Below, in pieces: positions 25,593-33,739 of a DNA stretch of 64,000 bases; the stretch's first letter is position 1; each line of letters opens with the position of its first letter. A model generated the notes under the pieces. It was not told the DNA's origin. It worked only from the letters and a program-made list of their open reading frames with translations, and ran no database searches. Source of the stretch: an uncultured Clostridia bacterium (GTDB taxonomy: Bacteria; Bacillota; Clostridia; Oscillospirales; Acutalibacteraceae). The position numbers were made by a program, and so were the translations under genes. Where the stretch lies: the NCBI GenBank assembly GCA_947625785.1, contig CANQPS010000011.1, forward strand, positions 1 to 64,000, given 5' to 3'.

Positions 25593-26060
25593 CTATACCT
25601 CATACGTCTCATAGATTTTTTGAGCCGGGAACCCCCTCTCGCTTGTGATTTGGAACACCATAATAATACCGCTCTTCTTTTTCGCGCGTAGCTTCTCCTG
25701 CACAATCTTCGCCCTTTCACTTGCTTCTTTCTTCGTGGGATACTTTCCGATGCGCCTTGAATGGTCTCCGCTCGTGAAACTGACGTAAAATGCGCCTCCC
25801 CTGCGCTTCCTCTTCCTTTCATAAAATTCCATGAGACTGATCGCGCGGCGACCGCATGATGCCGCCGCAGCCATACAGGTTGTGTTCGTGCCGAAATAGC
25901 TGCCGTTCGGATCCACGCACACAACCGGGAAGGTATAGCTTCGTGCGTCGAGATGTCCCACGTTCTCGTACCCATGCGCATCGAGATATGCCATGAGCTT
26001 GGAGAGTTCGTCTTCGCTGTCATAGCGAACATAGAGTTGTTTTGCTGCTTCCTTTTTCAT
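25593..26060 (-). CDS. Unknown 155-residue protein under SAM riboswitch control
   Basis: A soluble basic protein beginning MKKEAAKQLYVRYDSEDEL. The first 65 residues form a compact region ending DPNGSYFGTNTTCMAAAA. A KRKRRGG patch follows, then a segment (AFYVSFTSGDHSRRIGKYPTK...) that resembles AP2-like or integrase N-terminal DNA-binding folds, which is only a guess. It is the only gene after a consensus promoter, SAM-I riboswitch and attenuator, so it should be expressed when SAM is scarce. It lies next to the BREX operon, whose methyltransferase consumes SAM. AAGAGG precedes the ATG. Family not recognised. Confidence 0.75.
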   Translation of the reverse strand: MKKEAAKQLYVRYDSEDELSKLMAYLDAHGYENVGHLDARSYTFPVVCVDPNGSYFGTNTTCMAAAASCGRRAISLMEFYERKRKRRGGAFYVSFTSGDHSRRIGKYPTKKEASERAKIVQEKLRAKKKSGIIMVFQITSERGFPAQKIYETYEV

Positions 26061-26096
26061 AATAAAACCTCTTCATGTATTCCATAAAGAGGCACG

Positions 26097-26122
26097 AAAA
26101 AAGCCCATCGTCCGATGAGCTT
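26097..26122 (-). terminator. Riboswitch-controlled attenuator
   Basis: GCTCATCG (complement of 26113-26120) pairs with CGATGGGC (complement of 26103-26110) and is followed by TTTTTT on the minus strand. The same GCTCATCG can instead pair with an identical upstream CGATGGGC (complement of 26138-26145), giving the alternative antiterminator. Confidence 0.88.
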
Positions 26123-26137
26123 TCATTGTTTCTATTC

Positions 26138-26226
26138 GCCCATCGTTCAGCCATTAGCACCTTGCCCTGGCGGTAGGTTGCTGTGCGGTCACAGGGGCTG
26201 TCCCTCACGCACTCTTTATGGTGCCC
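26138..26226 (-). promoter_or_regulatory. SAM-I (S-box) riboswitch
   Basis: The minus-strand RNA carries the conserved S-box core in order: AAAGAG, GAGGGA, GCCCC-TGTGA, CGCAC (pairing with the earlier GTGCG), AGCAACC, then AAGGTGCTAAT. Helix P1 can form between GC(A)CCAT at the 5' end and ATGGGC at the 3' end. That 3' strand is also the antiterminator half. Known SAM-I riboswitches terminate transcription when SAM binds, and this layout predicts the same OFF behaviour. It was identified by comparison with the known S-box consensus, not by a covariance search. Confidence 0.92.
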
Positions 26227-26228
26227 TT

Positions 26229-26258
26229 ATTATACGTCTTTTTTTTCGTGTGTGTCAA
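26229..26258 (-). promoter_or_regulatory. Consensus promoter of the riboswitch transcript
   Basis: TTGACA (26253-26258) and TATAAT (26229-26234) on the minus strand with an 18-base spacer containing eight A residues. The predicted start is just upstream of the aptamer. Confidence 0.88.
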
Positions 26259-26262
26259 GCAC

Positions 26263-26634
26263 TTATGCTTTTTTTCTGCGTTTCTTTTTTGTCCCCTGGG
26301 TTTGAAGATTTTCTCGTATAAAAGCGAGAAAATATTTCTGTCCTTCTTCCTTGACAAGAAGGCTGCTCCCCTTCAATTCGAGCATCCCCTCACCCTTCGA
26401 CGAAAGAAAATACTTCTGCTCCGATTTAGCATCATACGCAATAAAACCGTTGTCCCAAAAAACTCGCCAAATATCGCTTGACGAGATGATTTTTCTGCCG
26501 ATGTTATGTGTGTAAAAATACACCATATTGATCATCGCGGAAAAACGACTTCTATTGATTGGATATGGAGAAATCGGAACCTTCTCCAACCACTTCTCAT
26601 CTTCTCTTTCCAAAACTACATTTGTAATTTCCAC
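26263..26634 (-). CDS. Unknown 123-residue protein at the end of the BREX operon
   Basis: It begins with GTG at 26634, six bases after AAGGAG, and only 20 bases after the brxL stop, so it is cotranscribed with BREX. The protein (MEITNVVLEREDEKWLEKV...) contains a segment IGRKIISSSDIWRVFWDNGFIAYDA and ends in a very basic tail, GTKKKRRKKA. No known brx gene matches. It may be an accessory or a nucleic-acid-binding partner of this BREX variant. Nothing catalytic is visible. Confidence 0.72.
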   Translation of the reverse strand: MEITNVVLEREDEKWLEKVPISPYPINRSRFSAMINMVYFYTHNIGRKIISSSDIWRVFWDNGFIAYDAKSEQKYFLSSKGEGMLELKGSSLLVKEEGQKYFLAFIRENLQTQGTKKKRRKKA

Positions 26635-26654
26635 GCTCGTCTCCTTCTGCCACT

Positions 26655-28682
26655 TTACTCTATCCCCATTGCTTTCACTACGGCATCTTCTGGGCTGGCG
26701 TAGAAAGAAATCTGGAACTTCGAGAAGAGATCGCTCGGGACGGTTGCAATATCGGCTGCGCTGCTCATCGGCAGAAGAATACGCTTTGCTCCTGCATCAA
26801 AACAGACCTGGAGAGTAGAGGCAAGCTCCTCGACCTTGTTGATCGTGCCACCAATACTCATCGAACCAAGGATGCACAGCTGGGCAAGAACAGGACGCGC
26901 CAGAGCGCAGCTACAATATGCTGTTAGTGCCGCGAGGGAGATATTTCCGTCAAGACCTACTCCCTGACAGTCTTGAATGTGCATCAAATAATTTTTACTG
27001 TCAACAGAAATCGATTGACTGATCTGTTTAGCGTTTGCCCTGAAATAATTTTGCGACGTTTTTATTGCCTCTTTCACTTCGCGGCTGTTTGGAAGACCTG
27101 TCACGTCAAATTTTCCATTTCCTTCCGCAATAGTCGTTTCGAGCTTAAAAAGCCCTATCATTCCATTCGCGCCGCTGGCGACTGTATATACATGACCCGG
27201 CTTTCCGACTCCCTCGGGGATCAGTCGCCCACCACCCTGCTCTAACACGGAGACAAAACGCTCTTCCATACTTGCCAAGTGAATATAGGAGAACTGCACA
27301 TCGTAGAACTCCATGCCACCGATTTTTTTCAATTGTTCCTTGACACGTCTCCTTCCCTCGATTGCATACCGAAGAATTTCTTCTACTTCTTCCTCCGTGA
27401 AGTTCCCATCAGGGTAAATGATTTTCACAAGCCCGGAGACCATTTTACGAACGGCAATCGTGTCGCGCTGGTTCAGGCAGCGTCCCAGCTTAAAGTACTT
27501 GTCAAAGGCATCGGTCGCAGGAACTTTGCGCATTTCGCGCAAAAATTCTGCAAGGTAATCGGAAATAAACCCGTAATTATCCGTGAAATACTCGGGGCGC
27601 ATTTTCGGAATTTCCCACCCGGGAATATAATAGTGCATCCTGTCAAAAAACGCGCTATCGATCATCGCCTCGGGGAACGGCTCGAAGAGATGCGAAGTCT
27701 TCAAAAGAGAATCTACGCTCTGATTGATATTCCCGACAAAGACCATAGAAGCGTTTGCTTGCACGGAGTCCTTTCCGCGGGAGAACGATCCGGAAGCCAT
27801 ATAGTCCTTCATGATCTGAACGCCGTCCTTGTCTTTGAAATTGATTCCCGCCACTTCATCGAAAGCGACACAATCCCAAATACCCACAAGACCGACCTGC
27901 TTCCGCGCCATATTATAGAACAAATTCGCGACCGTCGTTTGCCCGCCAGATACAAGGATAGAGTTCGGAGAAATTTCCTTATAAATATGCGATTTCCCTG
28001 TCCCGCGCGGTCCCAGCTCGCAAATATTGGCATTGTTTTCAACGAGCGGAACGAGACGGGCGAGAAGATGCCATTTTACACGATACTCGAATTGCGTCGG
28101 CTCCATGCCCGTGGAGCGGAGAATAAAATCAATCCACTCCTCTTTCGTGAATTGCTTCCGCGCCTCGATAATCTCGTTCTTGTCGAGGTTCGGCATCTGG
28201 ATGGGCGTAATATCATTTATCTGGAAAGGACTCGATTTCTTATTGTCCTCGTCGTAATAATAACTGACATCCACGATGCACCAAATCCCGCCCGCGAGAA
28301 GTTTTTCGTATTCACGAACGTATTTAGGGTGCACATAAATACCCTTAATCCCCAAGAAAAGAAACTCTGCCTCGAATTGATCGTTGTGCTCATTCAGATG
28401 AACGCTCACCTTATCAATGACCGTATGATTTCCATTTTCCTTGATTTTTGCCTTGATTTTCTCTGCCTCGTCGGGGCGAACATAATTATCTGCGAGAATC
28501 TTCTTGACCTGTTCAATTCCCGCCTCGACTTCCTCGGGATCGTCCGAAGTGCAATACGTCCCCAGTAGGTATTCAAGCACATAAGTGGGAACATTCGCGC
28601 TGTTTTTGATTTTCTTGGTTGCACCCTTCGGCACGACCCTTCCCGAGAATAATTCAAACGCTTTCTTGTCGAGATTGTCCAT
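26655..28682 (-). CDS. brxL: BREX Lon-like ATPase BrxL
   Basis: A 675-residue BrxL protein, the last core gene of type 1 BREX. It has a Walker A motif GPRGTGKS at residues 234-241, an AAA region with FVGNINQSVDSLL, and a C-terminal Lon-like domain. There a Ser (DGNISLAALTAY) and a Lys (GTINKVEELA) fall where Lon's catalytic dyad would be. The ATG at 28682 follows GGGGAG by eight bases; the extra upstream residues in frame would need a TTG start. BrxL is a DNA-binding AAA+ ring required for phage restriction in several BREX systems. Spacing to pglZ is 18 bases. Confidence 0.95.
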   Translation of the reverse strand: MDNLDKKAFELFSGRVVPKGATKKIKNSANVPTYVLEYLLGTYCTSDDPEEVEAGIEQVKKILADNYVRPDEAEKIKAKIKENGNHTVIDKVSVHLNEHNDQFEAEFLFLGIKGIYVHPKYVREYEKLLAGGIWCIVDVSYYYDEDNKKSSPFQINDITPIQMPNLDKNEIIEARKQFTKEEWIDFILRSTGMEPTQFEYRVKWHLLARLVPLVENNANICELGPRGTGKSHIYKEISPNSILVSGGQTTVANLFYNMARKQVGLVGIWDCVAFDEVAGINFKDKDGVQIMKDYMASGSFSRGKDSVQANASMVFVGNINQSVDSLLKTSHLFEPFPEAMIDSAFFDRMHYYIPGWEIPKMRPEYFTDNYGFISDYLAEFLREMRKVPATDAFDKYFKLGRCLNQRDTIAVRKMVSGLVKIIYPDGNFTEEEVEEILRYAIEGRRRVKEQLKKIGGMEFYDVQFSYIHLASMEERFVSVLEQGGGRLIPEGVGKPGHVYTVASGANGMIGLFKLETTIAEGNGKFDVTGLPNSREVKEAIKTSQNYFRANAKQISQSISVDSKNYLMHIQDCQGVGLDGNISLAALTAYCSCALARPVLAQLCILGSMSIGGTINKVEELASTLQVCFDAGAKRILLPMSSAADIATVPSDLFSKFQISFYASPEDAVVKAMGIE

Positions 28683-28700
28683 AACAATGTCTCCCCTCAA

Positions 28701-31229
28701 TTAAAATAATTTGAAGCCAAGAATATCAATCACGAACTGCTCCTTGGCAATATATTCATCCGGCTTTTCTGCATTTCGCAAAATGAGATAGTAACGCTTG
28801 CTCCTGTCAAATTCCATATTAAGCAGAGCAAAGCGAACCTTCGTCACGCGCTCTGCGGGATCGTCGCTCTTCGAGGCAGCCGTAAACTTTTGCGGGTTGG
28901 AGACTGCTGTTCCAAACTCGTCTTCAAAAAACGTCTCACAAGTGATCGGTATTCTCTTGTCTTCGACTTTTTCATACTGCTCAAATTCAAGAGTGAAGCT
29001 GCGATTGGTTATCTTCCTCGTGATTGTTTTGAGCCGAACGCCAACGGGATGATTGCCCTCCTTCGTCTCATTGGAACGCAGCTTGCTGATATGGACAACG
29101 GGCACAATCACTTCTTGCAACGACGTTCCGCCGTGGACGTATTGCAACCCTGCCCCCTGCGTCTTGAAAATATCATATCCATACGGGGTAATGATACGGT
29201 AGCTCCCATTATCCACCTCGTCCATAGGCATTTCTACCGTGTATGGGATAGACAGATCCTGATTGTCGGTAATTACATATCGCTTTGCCGCCTCGGTTGG
29301 CTGCAAGGAAACGATATTTGAATACTTCTGCGACTCCTCTATCGGTTTTCTGCGGTATAGGAAGCCGTGGTCTGCCGTAACATAGAAATTCGAGATTTGG
29401 AGATGCCCATACAACTTGCGTATGAGGCTCATAATTTCCTCGATGCAATCATTCACTACATCGAAGACCTTTCCTTCATTGTGCTCGCCGGCATTGTCAA
29501 TTACATCGTGATAAATATACACGAGAGATTTATCTGCCATATACGCACGAAGTTCATCGCGCGTCATGTTGTTAATTGTCTCAAACCCGATGGCAGCATA
29601 AGAGCTATTCTTCGCCGCCAAGATAGCGTTCCGCGCCGGTATTCCATTTGTCGGCTGCCCATCCACCATCACGGCTCCTTTCTCATACTGCAAGGACTTG
29701 TGCGGCAAGAGCGATGCCATGCCGAAACGTGTCTCACTCGGAAGCGGTGACAAAAGATACTCCACGCTACACTCGCCGCCAATCGTGGCATCGGGACGAA
29801 CCTTTGTATACAGTTCCTGCCCGATTTCATAACGAAAAGCATCCGAGATAATGACAAACACCTTCTTGTAGTTGTTCTTCGTAACCATGTGGTAGAAGTC
29901 CTTTGTGGACCCCACCCCAATAAAATCCCATTTTTGCTCCCTGGCGAGCGATGCGCTGAACTCCCGACCGAGCGGGACAAGGAACTTTTCTTGATATGCA
30001 ATTTCGACCGATTCGACCAGCTGCTCTATTTCAGGCGTAGAGTACTCGATCTTCTTGTAATGAGCGCACACATGACGGTATTCCGCGTCCACCTTGTAGT
30101 ACTCGGTCACATAGCCTTTGATATATTCGGAAGCCGTCATATCATTAGGAATCGGACGCTCGGTCTGTTGTCTGAAAGCAATCACGGCGCGGAGAAGCCC
30201 ATATTCATTTTCATGACGGGAATACCAGAGGGAGTCGATACGCTTTTCGATAGCCTTTGTGAAGGTATCATAATCGAGGCTGCCTTTGCAGAGACCGTCC
30301 ACGATTTTCTTTACAATCAAAGCGTCGATGCACTCAAAAACATCTGCTTTTTGATAACACTTAATATCACGCGAGGAAAGTAGCCCCTCTATTTTCAGTT
30401 CGTCCGCAATGGTAGCTTGGAGAGCCTCATATCGCTTATCGTGATTGATACGCTCGACGAACGCCTTTGCGTCCATGCGCTTTCCTTCCTCAATTTCAAA
30501 TTGCTTATAGAAGGACGGCGTATCGTCCAGAACGGCACCCTGCTCAATCATAGCATTGTAGAAAAAATTCTTTGTGAGCCGTTCGATATTCTGCTCGCCT
30601 TCATAGTTGCAATACTCGCAAATACCGTTCCACAGCTCCTCCTCGAAGCCGCTCTTTTTGATTTCACCGTATTTTGTAGCATTTTCATCATCGAAAACAA
30701 GCTCGGTGAGTATATTCTCTATCCCCTTGTTCCCCGCACGGACGAGCACGGACATCATGGCAAGGACTAATTCCTCGGGACGGCTCTGATCGGTCAAATT
30801 GATATATTTCCCAAGCCGCTTGATACGATCTGCGCTCTCGAAAAACTTTCTGTGTTTTTCTATAACACGGCGCAAATCGATAGACGTAATGCCGAGGCTG
30901 CGCATCGTGAGCGCAACCGTGTCGGCATAATATTCTTCACCGTAAAGGAGCGTATCGAGAAGCCAATTTTCGCTGTCCTGCGGGCGCGCGGTCGGGATAT
31001 ACACCAAAATGTTCGACTCGCGGTCTTCCACCTCTATGATGCGCTTGATGCCAAACTCATTGTGTTCGCACACCAAGAGGCGGCAGAAAGAGAGATTGTC
31101 TGCCAAAAGGTCTTCCTTGAAACCCGCGGTCGGATCATACCAGAAGATGACTTTACGCTCTTTCCCCTCTCGCTTCGAGAAGATACTTTCAATCTCTGCG
31201 ATTGCTCCCTGATAATCGATGTTTGCCAT
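28701..31229 (-). CDS. pglZ: BREX alkaline-phosphatase-superfamily protein PglZ
   Basis: 842 residues from the ATG at 31229, which follows AAAGGTGG; a GTG at 31241 is possible but less well placed. The PglZ fold is marked by VFVIISDAFRYEIG near residue 460 and YVTADHGFLYRR near 620, the metal-coordinating segments of the alkaline phosphatase superfamily. PglZ is essential for BREX methylation and restriction. It follows the separated pglX C-terminal gene by 14 bases and precedes brxL, the standard type 1 order. Confidence 0.95.
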   Translation of the reverse strand: MANIDYQGAIAEIESIFSKREGKERKVIFWYDPTAGFKEDLLADNLSFCRLLVCEHNEFGIKRIIEVEDRESNILVYIPTARPQDSENWLLDTLLYGEEYYADTVALTMRSLGITSIDLRRVIEKHRKFFESADRIKRLGKYINLTDQSRPEELVLAMMSVLVRAGNKGIENILTELVFDDENATKYGEIKKSGFEEELWNGICEYCNYEGEQNIERLTKNFFYNAMIEQGAVLDDTPSFYKQFEIEEGKRMDAKAFVERINHDKRYEALQATIADELKIEGLLSSRDIKCYQKADVFECIDALIVKKIVDGLCKGSLDYDTFTKAIEKRIDSLWYSRHENEYGLLRAVIAFRQQTERPIPNDMTASEYIKGYVTEYYKVDAEYRHVCAHYKKIEYSTPEIEQLVESVEIAYQEKFLVPLGREFSASLAREQKWDFIGVGSTKDFYHMVTKNNYKKVFVIISDAFRYEIGQELYTKVRPDATIGGECSVEYLLSPLPSETRFGMASLLPHKSLQYEKGAVMVDGQPTNGIPARNAILAAKNSSYAAIGFETINNMTRDELRAYMADKSLVYIYHDVIDNAGEHNEGKVFDVVNDCIEEIMSLIRKLYGHLQISNFYVTADHGFLYRRKPIEESQKYSNIVSLQPTEAAKRYVITDNQDLSIPYTVEMPMDEVDNGSYRIITPYGYDIFKTQGAGLQYVHGGTSLQEVIVPVVHISKLRSNETKEGNHPVGVRLKTITRKITNRSFTLEFEQYEKVEDKRIPITCETFFEDEFGTAVSNPQKFTAASKSDDPAERVTKVRFALLNMEFDRSKRYYLILRNAEKPDEYIAKEQFVIDILGFKLF

Positions 31230-31243
31230 GCTGTTTTCCACCT

Positions 31244-32179
31244 TTATTTGATCGGTACGAGAAGGTTCTTCTTGATTTTTGCTCCGCTGTCAGTAACAAG
31301 CTCTACATTCTGGAACTTTTCATAGTTGACTTTCACGCCATCGTCCAAATCGATGCGGATATATTGGTCTGCCATGTGCCCGAGGACTTGTCCGTACTCG
31401 ATGGCTTCCTGATATGCAGCCGCGAGGCGCGATCTCTCCTTCTCGAGTCGGACGCGCTCTCTCCCTTCGGCTTTGGCGACCGCTGCCGTCAGCTCATCCA
31501 ATTCGTTTTTGAGAATTGTGGAATCGGGAAGGAAGTACTTGCCGTTGATACGGGCGAGCGTGTCCTCATTGTATCTGTGCATATAGATCAAGCACTTGAA
31601 ACCGCTATATTTCCCGCTGGAAAACATCCAATAAATAGGACGCTTCTGATAAATTTTGAGATGATCCGCGTAGAAATCATCGCAGAGATAGGCGTTCAAT
31701 GTCTCCTCGGAAGACATATTATTTTTCTTCCCGAGCGTCTCGGCGATGAAGTCGATATTTTCACGGTATGTATCTTCGCCATAGATGAGCTTTATCAGCC
31801 CGATGATGCGAGCCGTCAAGCTGTTCTCCATGCCGAGCTTCGGATAGAGCGGAACGATGCCGTCAGCGTCGGGTTGGTAGGTGATATATTTGCTCGAGTC
31901 CCACTCGCCACCCGCATAGGCAAGCCCCTCGACATCGAGGGAATATCGCCCAAACTCAATACCGATGAGATAAGAGATGAGAGACTTGATCTCCCGCTCG
32001 CGATCCGCGAGGCGAACGGTCACGTCCTTGTCCTCGACCTCGGGGGAAAGTTCGTCTTGCAACCCGTAAATCTCGATGAAGATGCGGTTCAGCTCTTCCT
32101 CGTTCGCTTTGAGCGTGTCAAAACGTCTCCGACACTCCTCTTCCCATTCTCTGTATTTATCAGCTATTAAACGTCCCAT
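31244..32179 (-). CDS. Detached C-terminal domain of BREX methyltransferase PglX
   Basis: A 311-residue protein that corresponds to the end of ordinary full-length PglX. The segment KANEEELNRIFIEIYGLQDEL (split here as KANEEELNRIF and IEIYGLQDEL), then GRYSLDVEGLAYAGGEWD, KIYQKRPIYWMFSSGK and IDLDDGVKVNYEKFQ are typical of PglX C-termini. It starts at its own ATG (32179) with AAAGGAG eight bases upstream, 13 bases after the previous stop. It lacks any methylase motif. With the 854-residue N-terminal gene it would make about 1165 residues, the usual PglX length. It is therefore a split, probably trans-acting, subunit. Confidence 0.88.
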   Translation of the reverse strand: MGRLIADKYREWEEECRRRFDTLKANEEELNRIFIEIYGLQDELSPEVEDKDVTVRLADREREIKSLISYLIGIEFGRYSLDVEGLAYAGGEWDSSKYITYQPDADGIVPLYPKLGMENSLTARIIGLIKLIYGEDTYRENIDFIAETLGKKNNMSSEETLNAYLCDDFYADHLKIYQKRPIYWMFSSGKYSGFKCLIYMHRYNEDTLARINGKYFLPDSTILKNELDELTAAVAKAEGRERVRLEKERSRLAAAYQEAIEYGQVLGHMADQYIRIDLDDGVKVNYEKFQNVELVTDSGAKIKKNLLVPIK

Positions 32180-32192
32180 AACGGCTCCTTTT

Positions 32193-32942
32193 CTATATCA
32201 ATGGATGCTTTTTGAACTCCCAGGATGTCTCGAAGGCATCCCAATCATTTTTTGCCAATCCTACGGCAATATCAGTCTTTTCCTCAATGTCGGCTCGCAT
32301 TTTCTCATCGTTCAGATACGGCAATTTTGCAACTACTCCGCAATTATAGTCCAATGTCGGAGCAATCAATTTTAACAGTTCATTCGCAACCTTGCTGTTT
32401 AGATAGGCAAGGATCACCATGTAATCCGTATCTTTCAGCACAAACATGGATGAACCCTTTGCATCAAACAGGAAGCCTGCGCTGCTGTAACGCGCATTAA
32501 AGTCTCCACTCGTCAGAGCTGTCCATGTTATTGACTTCTTGAAATAGTACTGCGTGTTTTGCGGTCTGGATAGGAGCTTCCCATTTTCATCCCTGTGATT
32601 TTTAATCTCAAAGCCATCGTCTTCCCAATTAACGACCAATTCATTGTTTCCATACCACCGACGGAAGAAGCCGCCTTTATTGTATGGATACCACTTCCCC
32701 ACGGTATGATTATCCGTGGCAAATTTAGACAGGCTTATCTCGTACCAAAATCGCAGAAATCTGTCATTATCCCCTGTAATTAGCCCCTGTCTCGCATCGC
32801 CAAACTGCGAAATGGGCGGTTCCTCCGCAAACAAACTCGTCAAATTGCTACTTGCCCAATATACAATCGGCGTTCCCGGCACTTTCTCGAAATTTTCAGC
32901 GGTGGTGATATATGTAATCGGCGATGTTTTATAGCTCTTCAT
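32193..32942 (-). CDS. Stand-alone PglX target-recognition-domain protein (module 3)
   Basis: A 249-residue protein that aligns with the last 255 or so residues of the pglX N-terminal gene. Shared landmarks are TAENFEKVPGTPIVYWASSN, ITGDNDRFLRFWYE, KWYPYNKGGFFRRWYGN, and the terminal DWDAFETSWEFKKHPLI. It contains no SAM-binding or NPPY motif. GGAGGCGAACAC precedes the ATG, 15 bases after the preceding stop. By analogy with separate half-S subunits in restriction systems it may give the methylase a second or third DNA specificity, which is inference. Confidence 0.85.
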   Translation of the reverse strand: MKSYKTSPITYITTAENFEKVPGTPIVYWASSNLTSLFAEEPPISQFGDARQGLITGDNDRFLRFWYEISLSKFATDNHTVGKWYPYNKGGFFRRWYGNNELVVNWEDDGFEIKNHRDENGKLLSRPQNTQYYFKKSITWTALTSGDFNARYSSAGFLFDAKGSSMFVLKDTDYMVILAYLNSKVANELLKLIAPTLDYNCGVVAKLPYLNDEKMRADIEEKTDIAVGLAKNDWDAFETSWEFKKHPLI

Positions 32943-32957
32943 GTGTTCGCCTCCACA

Positions 32958-33701
32958 TCACACCAACGGATGCTTTTTGAAATCCCATGAGTTTTCAAAA
33001 GAATCCCAATCTGCTTTTGAATATTCTATACTTTCTTCCACCAGCCGATCTATCTTACTTTTGCATACAAGTGAGACAATCAGAGGCAACAATTTAATTG
33101 TTCCAACCTCAAAATTTATTGTCTCACTAAAAAAGGATATCAACCTTTTAGTGATTTTGCTGTTACAAAACCCTAAAATGTATTTCAGATTTCCTTTGAT
33201 ATCGAAAATTGAGCATCCTGCCACATCAAAAGCAGCCCCCCGCTCCACATACCTCATTGACAATTCGCCAGAAACTTTCGACCAAGTTATTGCTTCTTTA
33301 CAATAAAAATCTCTCGAAGGCAAATGATTTCCAACGGTCGATAAGATATCATAATTCGATTTATCAAAACGAATGACTGCATCTATATTCCCAAACCATT
33401 TTCGATAACTTCCGCCTTTATTGTACGGGATATATTTATTGGTTGTGTCGTGAAACTGCGAGACGCTCTCACAATGGAGTGAAATGTCATTAAAAATCAC
33501 CTCATACCACTTGCGCAGAAATTTTTCATTGTCGCCTGTCGCCAAACCCTGTCTGGGCATCGCAATTGATTCAATATTTGAAGCGTTTTCAAATATTGTG
33601 TAATCGTTTTTGCTTGCCCAATATGCTACCGGGGACCCTGGTATTTTGGCAAAATTTTCAGCGTTCACCACATACTTTACTTTTTGTCCTGCCGCCTCCA
33701 T
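32958..33701 (-). CDS. Stand-alone PglX target-recognition-domain protein (module 2)
   Basis: A 247-residue paralogue of module 3 and of the pglX recognition domain: NAENFAKIPGSPVAYWASKN, ATGDNEKFLRKWYE, YIPYNKGGSYRKWFGN, and the ending DWDSFENSWDFKKHPLV. The variable central region differs strongly from both other copies, as expected for different DNA targets. The DNA is visibly richer in A and T than the flanking brxC and pglZ genes. Its ribosome binding site and start codon lie inside a 10-bp inverted repeat (33701-33727), so translation may depend on ribosomes finishing the upstream pglX gene. Confidence 0.85.
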   Translation of the reverse strand: MEAAGQKVKYVVNAENFAKIPGSPVAYWASKNDYTIFENASNIESIAMPRQGLATGDNEKFLRKWYEVIFNDISLHCESVSQFHDTTNKYIPYNKGGSYRKWFGNIDAVIRFDKSNYDILSTVGNHLPSRDFYCKEAITWSKVSGELSMRYVERGAAFDVAGCSIFDIKGNLKYILGFCNSKITKRLISFFSETINFEVGTIKLLPLIVSLVCKSKIDRLVEESIEYSKADWDSFENSWDFKKHPLV

Positions 33702-33727
33702 ATAGCCTCCATTGGTAGGAGGCTATA
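33701..33727 (-). promoter_or_regulatory. Hairpin enclosing the start of recognition module 2
   Basis: TATAGCCTCC and GGAGGCTATA are perfect complements around a 7-base loop. In the mRNA the 3' arm contains the GGAGG ribosome binding site and the A of the AUG. The upstream pglX stop codon is 13 bases before the hairpin. Confidence 0.75.
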
Positions 33728-33739
33728 CAGTCTCCCGCC

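Noticed and set aside
26020..26208. A 62-residue minus-strand frame across the SAM riboswitch
   Set aside because: The sequence is fully explained by the aptamer and attenuator. The frame has no start signal.
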